From the NCBI GenBank assembly GCA_035505995.1, contig DATJQF010000142.1:1-46073 (forward strand): DNA of 46,073 bases, given 5' to 3'. The position numbers and the translations under genes were made by a program. The first letter of the stretch is position 1, and every line of letters starts with the position of its first letter. The DNA comes from DATJQF01 sp035505995. Its GTDB lineage: Bacteria > Bacteroidota > Bacteroidia > Bacteroidales > FEN-979. The notes under the pieces were generated by a model that worked only from the letters and a program-made list of their open reading frames with translations, did not search any database and was not told where the DNA came from. This document shows, piece after piece, positions 41,307-46,073 of this stretch.

Positions 41307-42035
41307 TTGATAAAAAAAATCCTGCTCCTTGTAATCATCTGGAGTGCGTTTGGCGGAAGGTTATCTGCACAGACGTATACCCCGCGGTATATACTTTCCG
41401 GAAGGGTTACGGATTTCAGCGGCAACCCTATCGACAGTGCGGTGGTGGAGCTAAAGAAGGCGGATTTCACTACGGCTGCCAGCGCCCTGACCGGTACAGA
41501 CGGGAAATACCAGCTTATCACCGCCGAGGGGAAATATATGGCGCTGACCTGCATCAAGGCATCGGAATACCCTTCCGGCTCTAACCTGAACCCGGAAGAC
41601 CAGCGGCTGCGTTTCTGGGCATGGAATATCCCGGTCACCGGGAACCTTGAGATCGATATCCGGTACCACCGGCTGGAGATCTACGGATTGACGGTATTCC
41701 GGATCCAGGGATCCGTGCCGGGCTATACCATTTATTGCCGGCCGGTCAGCCTGACACGGGTGCAGCAAACCGACGACCCGCGGGAGGTCACCCCCGAACC
41801 GGAGAATCTCGATATCCTGGTTGAAATCAACGGGAGGCCGGTCAAGGTGAACAGCGTGCAGCGGGTACAGGAATATGCCGCCCGGGACGGCTTCCTGAAC
41901 GCTTACCTGCTTCAGGTAGCGCCGCCGACCATGACGGGAAAGCTCTATGATCTGATCCGGGTTATGATCAAAGACAAGCAGAACGGGGACACCGGGGAGG
42001 CCATTTACTTCAAGGAAAGGGACGGATACTGGTGA
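41307..42035 (+). CDS. Secreted protein with carboxypeptidase-regulatory-like domain
   Basis: About 242 residues, starting with TTG (41307), or 247 from another TTG at 41292. No ATG is available in frame. A signal peptide follows (MIKKILLLVIIWSAFGGRL, cleavage near SAQ). Residues about 30-95 resemble a carboxypeptidase regulatory-like beta-sandwich (YILSGRVTDFSGNPIDSAVVELKKAD, GTDGKYQLITAEGKY). The remainder, with VEINGRPVKVNSVQRVQEYAARDGFLNAYLLQVAPP and a closing IMIKDKQNGDTGEAIYF-like segment, is unrecognised. It overlaps or abuts the glycosyltransferase gene by one or two codons. This suggests a joint envelope role, but no function is assignable. Confidence 0.75.
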   Translation: MIKKILLLVIIWSAFGGRLSAQTYTPRYILSGRVTDFSGNPIDSAVVELKKADFTTAASALTGTDGKYQLITAEGKYMALTCIKASEYPSGSNLNPEDQRLRFWAWNIPVTGNLEIDIRYHRLEIYGLTVFRIQGSVPGYTIYCRPVSLTRVQQTDDPREVTPEPENLDILVEINGRPVKVNSVQRVQEYAARDGFLNAYLLQVAPPTMTGKLYDLIRVMIKDKQNGDTGEAIYFKERDGYW

Positions 42036-42037
42036 GC

Positions 42038-44065
42038 ATGAAAAACAGGTACCGTATCCTCGCTCCTCTTCTCATTATCCTGTGTACGGGGTTTTATTTC
42101 AGCTCCGGGACCCTGAATGAATTTCCCTCCCGCATTCATGCCTGGGCGCAATCGGACCGGTACGCGCTTTCACTGGGCTTTGTACGAAACCACCTGAATT
42201 TCTTCCGGCCCGAGACCTATGTGATGAACCACCAGTTCCCCGGGGACTGGAAAGTGCCGTCGGACAAGAGCATCACAGCCGTCGATTTTCCGGTCCATGA
42301 TTATATTCCCGCATTGGTAATGACCGTCACCGGTAGCCGTGCCCCGTGGATCTTCAGGCTGTATATCCTGCTGTACAGCTTCGCCGGCCTGTTTTTCCTG
42401 GCCAGGCTCTCTTTCCTGATCGGCAACGATACGCTGAAGACCATGTTCCTCCTCCTTCTCGCGGCGACCTCCCCGGTATTTGCCTACTACCAGGGAGGGT
42501 TCCTCCCCACGGTGCCCTCGCTGTCGAATGCCGTGATCGGGATCTATTTTTATTTCCGCTGCAGGGAAAAGAACCGATCGGGAGATCTTTACCTGTCGCT
42601 CCTCTTCCTTACCCTGGCCGCCCTGAGCAGAATATCGTTCATGGTCCCGCTCATCGCAGTGACCCTGCTCGAAGGTTATTATGTTATCCGGAAGCATCTT
42701 CTTCCGTCGTTCCGGCTCTGGACGCTGGCCCTGCCCTACCTGGCGCTGGGCGCCTGGTTCATTTATAACTCCTGGCTCACCCGGAAATACGGTTCCGATT
42801 TCCTGAACCACATCATGCCCCCCCGCAGCATGCATGAGATCCTCGAGCTTGTAAAAGCAACCCTCCGGAACTGGGGCATGGAATATTTTTCAAAATATCA
42901 ATACGCGTTGTTCCTGGGGATCCTGGCCGGAGCGATCCTGTTCCTAAAGCGGAAAACCGCCGGTGAAGCATTTGCGGAACGACCCTACCTGCCGCTGACC
43001 GCCCTGCTGTTCGCCGGAGGGCTTGTGTTCGCGATCCTGATGCTGAAGCAATTCCCCGATCATGATTATTATTTCCTGGACACTTTCTTCCTTCCGGTCC
43101 TGCTGGTAGTGGCCTTCCTGCTCCGGTTGCTTCCCGAAATAAGGGGAAAAGATCTCCGGATTACCTGCCTGGTCCTGATGATCCTTGCCGGGGCTTTCCT
43201 GGTCAAAAAGACCTCGCTGATCGAATCCGACCGGAGGGCTACCGGGTACTGGGACCGGAACGAGGCGGCGATCCTGAACTTCCGGGGTGCGGATCAGTTC
43301 CTGGATTCGCTGGGTATCGGAAAAGAAGCCCGGGTGCTGGTGATGGATGTCCGTTCACCGAATATCCCGTTCATCCTGATGGACCGGAAAGGGTACGTGG
43401 TGATGTCTCCCGACAGCACGAATATTCAAAAAGCGATGGGGTGGAACTTCGATGTGGCGGTTTTTCAGCAGGACTATTTTCTTCCGGAGATCTGGTCGGC
43501 CTGCCCGGAGATCCCCGCGGAACTGGATAAGATCGCGGATAACGGACGGATCATGGTTTGCAGGCGGGCGCAGAAGCCACAGGAAATGGACCTGCTGACC
43601 TTTTTCGGGCTCCATGACCGGTCGCCCGTATTTGAAACCACCCTGGATTTCGATTCGGTAACCGATCCGCACTGGTCGATCCTGCACCCTACCGAACTAT
43701 ACGCGCATTCCGGGACCTGCGCGGGGTGCCTCGCACCGGATGAGGAATTCGGGCTCAGCTATAAGATCAATTCTCCTGCCCTGCTGCAGAATAGATCCAG
43801 GATGCTGGTCTGCAGCGGATGGTTCCTGCAGGACTCCCTGAATGACTGCCAGGCGGTGGTTTCCATCGGGCAGGGAAACACGCGGATCTTCTACCAATCC
43901 ATACCGCTGAAGAACATCCTGAAAAAGAAAAATACCTGGGAAAATGCTACCTTCCTCTACCAGCTCCCGAAGGTGGAGGCCGACAGCAGCCAATTCGCCT
44001 TTTACTTCTGGAACCCCGGCAAGGACAGGCTCTACTATGATGATTTGACCCTCCGGTTATATTAA
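42038..44065 (+). CDS. GT-C fold membrane glycosyltransferase (family 39-like)
   Basis: About 675 residues. The first 430 hold around ten membrane segments, the first at about 7-25 (ILAPLLIILCTGFYFSSG). A first outer loop carries RIHAWAQSDRYALSLGF. Such a loop with a catalytic acidic residue is typical of GT-C enzymes, which use polyprenyl-phosphate sugars. The C-terminal 230 residues are soluble and probably outside the membrane, ending in a beta-rich stretch (RMLVCSGWFLQD, SSQFAFYFWNPGKDRLYYDDLTLRLY) that resembles a carbohydrate-binding sandwich. The ATG at 42038 is used. A GTG at 42032 overlaps the upstream stop. The acceptor is unknown (lipid A, protein or glycan are possible). Confidence 0.8.
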   Translation: MKNRYRILAPLLIILCTGFYFSSGTLNEFPSRIHAWAQSDRYALSLGFVRNHLNFFRPETYVMNHQFPGDWKVPSDKSITAVDFPVHDYIPALVMTVTGSRAPWIFRLYILLYSFAGLFFLARLSFLIGNDTLKTMFLLLLAATSPVFAYYQGGFLPTVPSLSNAVIGIYFYFRCREKNRSGDLYLSLLFLTLAALSRISFMVPLIAVTLLEGYYVIRKHLLPSFRLWTLALPYLALGAWFIYNSWLTRKYGSDFLNHIMPPRSMHEILELVKATLRNWGMEYFSKYQYALFLGILAGAILFLKRKTAGEAFAERPYLPLTALLFAGGLVFAILMLKQFPDHDYYFLDTFFLPVLLVVAFLLRLLPEIRGKDLRITCLVLMILAGAFLVKKTSLIESDRRATGYWDRNEAAILNFRGADQFLDSLGIGKEARVLVMDVRSPNIPFILMDRKGYVVMSPDSTNIQKAMGWNFDVAVFQQDYFLPEIWSACPEIPAELDKIADNGRIMVCRRAQKPQEMDLLTFFGLHDRSPVFETTLDFDSVTDPHWSILHPTELYAHSGTCAGCLAPDEEFGLSYKINSPALLQNRSRMLVCSGWFLQDSLNDCQAVVSIGQGNTRIFYQSIPLKNILKKKNTWENATFLYQLPKVEADSSQFAFYFWNPGKDRLYYDDLTLRLY

Positions 44066-44081
44066 ATTCCCGCTTTATCCC

Positions 44082-44089
44082 TACCTTTG
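44082..44089 (+). promoter_or_regulatory. Candidate -7 box before the CNNM/CBS gene
   Basis: TACCTTTG matches TAnnTTTG exactly and lies 25 bp before the TTG start at 44114. No matching -33 box at the right distance. The 48-bp gap has no other signal. Confidence 0.45.
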
Positions 44090-44113
44090 TAGAATCATTT
44101 TAAAGAATATATA

Positions 44114-45388
44114 TTGGCTTCAAGGATTTTTATCATTCTCGGGCTGATCCTGCTGAACGCGGTATTCGTCATGACGGAAATGGCGATCGTTTCCTCGCGG
44201 AAGTCGAGGCTGGATGAACTGATCCGGAAAGGCAACCGGAAAGCGCGGCTGGTCAGCGAGCTCTCGGAAAACCCGAACCGGTTCCTCTCGACGATCCAGG
44301 TGGTGGTCACCCTGACCGCCGTCATTGTCGGGGTCATCGGAAGCAACAGCATTGCCGCCCCGCTTTCGGGTACGTTTTACCACTGGGGCATCCCCTACCC
44401 GCTTGACTTCAACCTGGCGATCGTCGTGGTGGTGCTGGTGATCACGTTCGTAACGATCGTGTTCGGCGAGCTGCTTCCCAAGCGGATCGGCCTGACGAAC
44501 CCGGAAGCGATCGCGATGGCAATGGCGCGAACCACCCTGATCGCGGCTACGATCGCATACCCTTTTGTATGGCTGCTCAGCGTTACTACCGAGTTCCTCG
44601 TAAAGATCTTTAATGTCCGGAAAAAGGATACCTCCCTGGTGACCGAAGAAGAGATCAAGGCGCTGCTGGAAGAAGGAACGGAAACGGGAAGCATACAGGA
44701 GATCGAGCAGGATATTGTGGAACGTGTTTTCCACCTGGGAGACCAGCGGATCGGCGCCCTGATGACCAACCGGAACGATATCATCTGGCTCGATGATGAG
44801 GACCCGGACGCAGAAAACATTGCCAAGCTCAGCAGCGGGACCCACTCCGTTTACCCGGTCTGCAGCGGGGAACTCGATAACATTCACGGCATCGTCTACG
44901 CTAAGGACCTGCTGATCACGATGCTGAAGGAACCGCATTTCGAACTGAAGTCCCATATCCGGCCGGTGAACCTGCTGCCCAACAACCAGACGGCCTACCA
45001 GGTGCTGGAGAAATTCAGGGAATCGAAGATCCACACCGGTTTTGTGGTGGACGAGTTCGGGTCGATCGAAGGCATGGTGACCCTGAACGATATCCTCGAC
45101 GGGCTGGTCGGCGATATGCCGGAAGCCAACGAGCCGGAGATCATCCGGCGCAGCGAGAACTCCTGGCTGATCGACGGCCGCCTGGCCTTCTTCGAGTTCA
45201 TCCATGAGTTCGAGATCGAGGATTATGACCCGTCAAACGTTCCCTTCCACTCCATCGGAGGGTTTGTGATCCAGGAAATGAAAGTGATCCCCCGGACCGG
45301 CGATTCCTTCGACTGGCACGGGTATCATTTCGAGATCGCGGACATGGACGGGAACCGCGTGGACAAGATCCTGCTGACGAAGATTTGA
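44114..45388 (+). CDS. CNNM-domain (DUF21), CBS and CorC/HlyC membrane protein
   Basis: A 424-residue inner-membrane protein of the hemolysin-C/CorC group, linked in other bacteria to Mg2+ or Co2+ efflux. It starts with TTG; no ATG lies upstream of the first membrane segment. Residues about 1-185 form the DUF21/CNNM domain with three to four helices (IFIILGLILLNAVFVMTEMAIVSSRKSRL first). Two CBS domains span about 205-325 (MTNRNDIIWLDDED, GIVYAKDLL, TGFVVDEFGSIEGMVTLNDILDGLVGD). A CorC/HlyC C-terminal domain follows (SWLIDGRLAFFEFIHEFEIEDYD, about 348-424). The name hemolysin is historical. Whether it moves Mg2+ here is not shown. Confidence 0.92.
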   Translation: MASRIFIILGLILLNAVFVMTEMAIVSSRKSRLDELIRKGNRKARLVSELSENPNRFLSTIQVVVTLTAVIVGVIGSNSIAAPLSGTFYHWGIPYPLDFNLAIVVVVLVITFVTIVFGELLPKRIGLTNPEAIAMAMARTTLIAATIAYPFVWLLSVTTEFLVKIFNVRKKDTSLVTEEEIKALLEEGTETGSIQEIEQDIVERVFHLGDQRIGALMTNRNDIIWLDDEDPDAENIAKLSSGTHSVYPVCSGELDNIHGIVYAKDLLITMLKEPHFELKSHIRPVNLLPNNQTAYQVLEKFRESKIHTGFVVDEFGSIEGMVTLNDILDGLVGDMPEANEPEIIRRSENSWLIDGRLAFFEFIHEFEIEDYDPSNVPFHSIGGFVIQEMKVIPRTGDSFDWHGYHFEIADMDGNRVDKILLTKI

Positions 45389-45392
45389 AAGC

Positions 45393-45413
45393 CGTGACGC
45401 GTGACGTGTGACG
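45393..45413. repeat. Short 7-bp-period array
   Basis: Three consecutive heptamers, CGTGACG, CGTGACG and TGTGACG, begin 5 bp after the CNNM gene stop, in the 35-bp convergent gap before the sugar porter gene. Short but nearly exact. Confidence 0.55.
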
Positions 45414-45423
45414 CAGGGGGTCC

Positions 45424-46073
45424 TTATTCCAGGGCGGTACGCCCCACTTCCTCCAGGGTTTTCCCTTTTGTTTCCATCAGGAATTTCCGGAAAAAGAAGA
45501 AGCTGATCAGCGTCCCTGCCGTGAAGAACAGGAACACCTTGCCGGTGCCGATCATGCCGGAAATGACCGGGAAGAGGAACCCGATCACGGCATTGAAGAA
45601 CCAGTGCGAGAAAGAACCGATCGAGGAAGCCCTGGCCCGGATCGTATTGGGGAACATTTCCGAAAGGAGGACCCAAATCACCACCCCCTGCGACGCCGCA
45701 AAGGAGCCGATGAACCCCAGCAGGCAGATCAGCAGTACATAGCTCTGCTGGAAACCGGATAAATAGAAGATGGAAAACAGTAGCAGGAAGACGGACATCA
45801 GCACGGAGCCTAATAGCAACAGGAACTTCCGTCCCACACGGTCGATCACCGACATGGCGATCACGGTGAACACCAGGTTGGTCGCCCCGATGAGCACCGT
45901 CTGGAAGAGCGCGGATTCGGCCGTGAATCCCACCGACCGGAAGATCGTGGGAGCATAATACATGATCACGTTGATCCCGGTGAGCTGGTTGAACATCCCG
46001 ACGGCTATGCCAATCAGGACCAGCCGCAGGTAAGGTTTCCGGAAAAGGAAGATGCTTTTGTAAAGCGCCTCCT
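45424..46073 (-). CDS. Sugar porter family MFS transporter, C-terminal part
   Basis: The gene runs off the right edge, and 216 residues are visible. The frame stays open upstream of the first internal ATG (45996), giving EALYKSIFLFRKPYLRLVL before GMFNQLTGINVIMYYAP. This is therefore the middle loop and C-terminal half of a 12-helix transporter. Seen: QLTGINVIMYYAPTIF (helix 7 motif of sugar porters), DRVGRKFLLLLGS, PNTIRARASSIGSF and the C-terminal METKGKTLEEVGR, close to the family PETKGxxLE motif. It probably imports a hexose or pentose with protons. Its N-terminus and regulation are outside the window. Confidence 0.9.
   Translation of the reverse strand, partial: EALYKSIFLFRKPYLRLVLIGIAVGMFNQLTGINVIMYYAPTIFRSVGFTAESALFQTVLIGATNLVFTVIAMSVIDRVGRKFLLLLGSVLMSVFLLLFSIFYLSGFQQSYVLLICLLGFIGSFAASQGVVIWVLLSEMFPNTIRARASSIGSFSHWFFNAVIGFLFPVISGMIGTGKVFLFFTAGTLISFFFFRKFLMETKGKTLEEVGRTALE

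Overview
The window is 46 kb of chromosomal DNA from a Bacteroidota bacterium, probably an uncultured, moderately high-GC Bacteroidales-like lineage. The evidence is a secreted protein ending in a type IX secretion sorting domain, promoter boxes of the Bacteroidota type (TTTG, about 18-19 bp, then TAnnTTTG), very few Shine-Dalgarno sites, a UvrA with the shortened first zinc site common in this phylum, and the gene order rsfS-ftsH-lutC-cdsA-psd. Coding density is high. No rRNA, tRNA, CRISPR array, transposase or phage gene was seen, and no gap between genes exceeds 300 bp.

Layout, left to right. 107-4191 (-): two PLP transsulfuration-family enzymes and threonine synthase, a homoserine-branch amino-acid operon with a clear promoter. 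4364-5794 (-): an AT-richer T9SS-secreted protein. 6027-7436 (+): lipoamide dehydrogenase; then rfbC, a membrane-anchored lytic transglycosylase and uvrA. 12057-17486 (+): LOG-family protein, rsfS, ftsH, LUD-domain protein, cdsA and psd. 17492-18151 (-): a DUF2461 protein. 18234-21163 (+): two overlapping genes for probable outer-membrane proteins. 21222-22832 (-): ECF sigma factor, membrane regulator and DUF4252 protein. 22988-25680 (+): POT-family transporter and a YhcC-type radical SAM protein. 25754-29305 (-): pstSCAB phosphate uptake. 29398-36107 (-): guaB, three periplasmic folding factors and a MoxR ATPase. 36296-37357 (+): AI-2E-family membrane protein. 37341-41095 (-): a 973-residue protein with a C-terminal M28 peptidase domain, and a second LOG protein. 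41307-45388 (+): a secreted small protein, a GT-C-like membrane glycosyltransferase and a CNNM/CBS membrane protein. 45424-46073 (-): the C-terminal part of a sugar porter cut by the window edge.

Most genes are housekeeping or envelope functions: phospholipid head-group synthesis, outer-membrane protein folding, membrane proteolysis, peptidoglycan turnover, phosphate and peptide uptake. I see no defence system, biosynthetic cluster or mobile island.

The least explained signal is non-coding. At least seven places carry short arrays with a strict 7-bp period but different unit sequences. One of them lies in frame inside lipoamide dehydrogenase, and two unit sequences recur at distant loci. Two further gaps carry about 74-bp imperfect inverted repeats with arms of about 26 bp, built largely from 9-10-bp units, and loops of about 20 nt. 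These look like two families of small dispersed repeats and are the main candidates for something undescribed.
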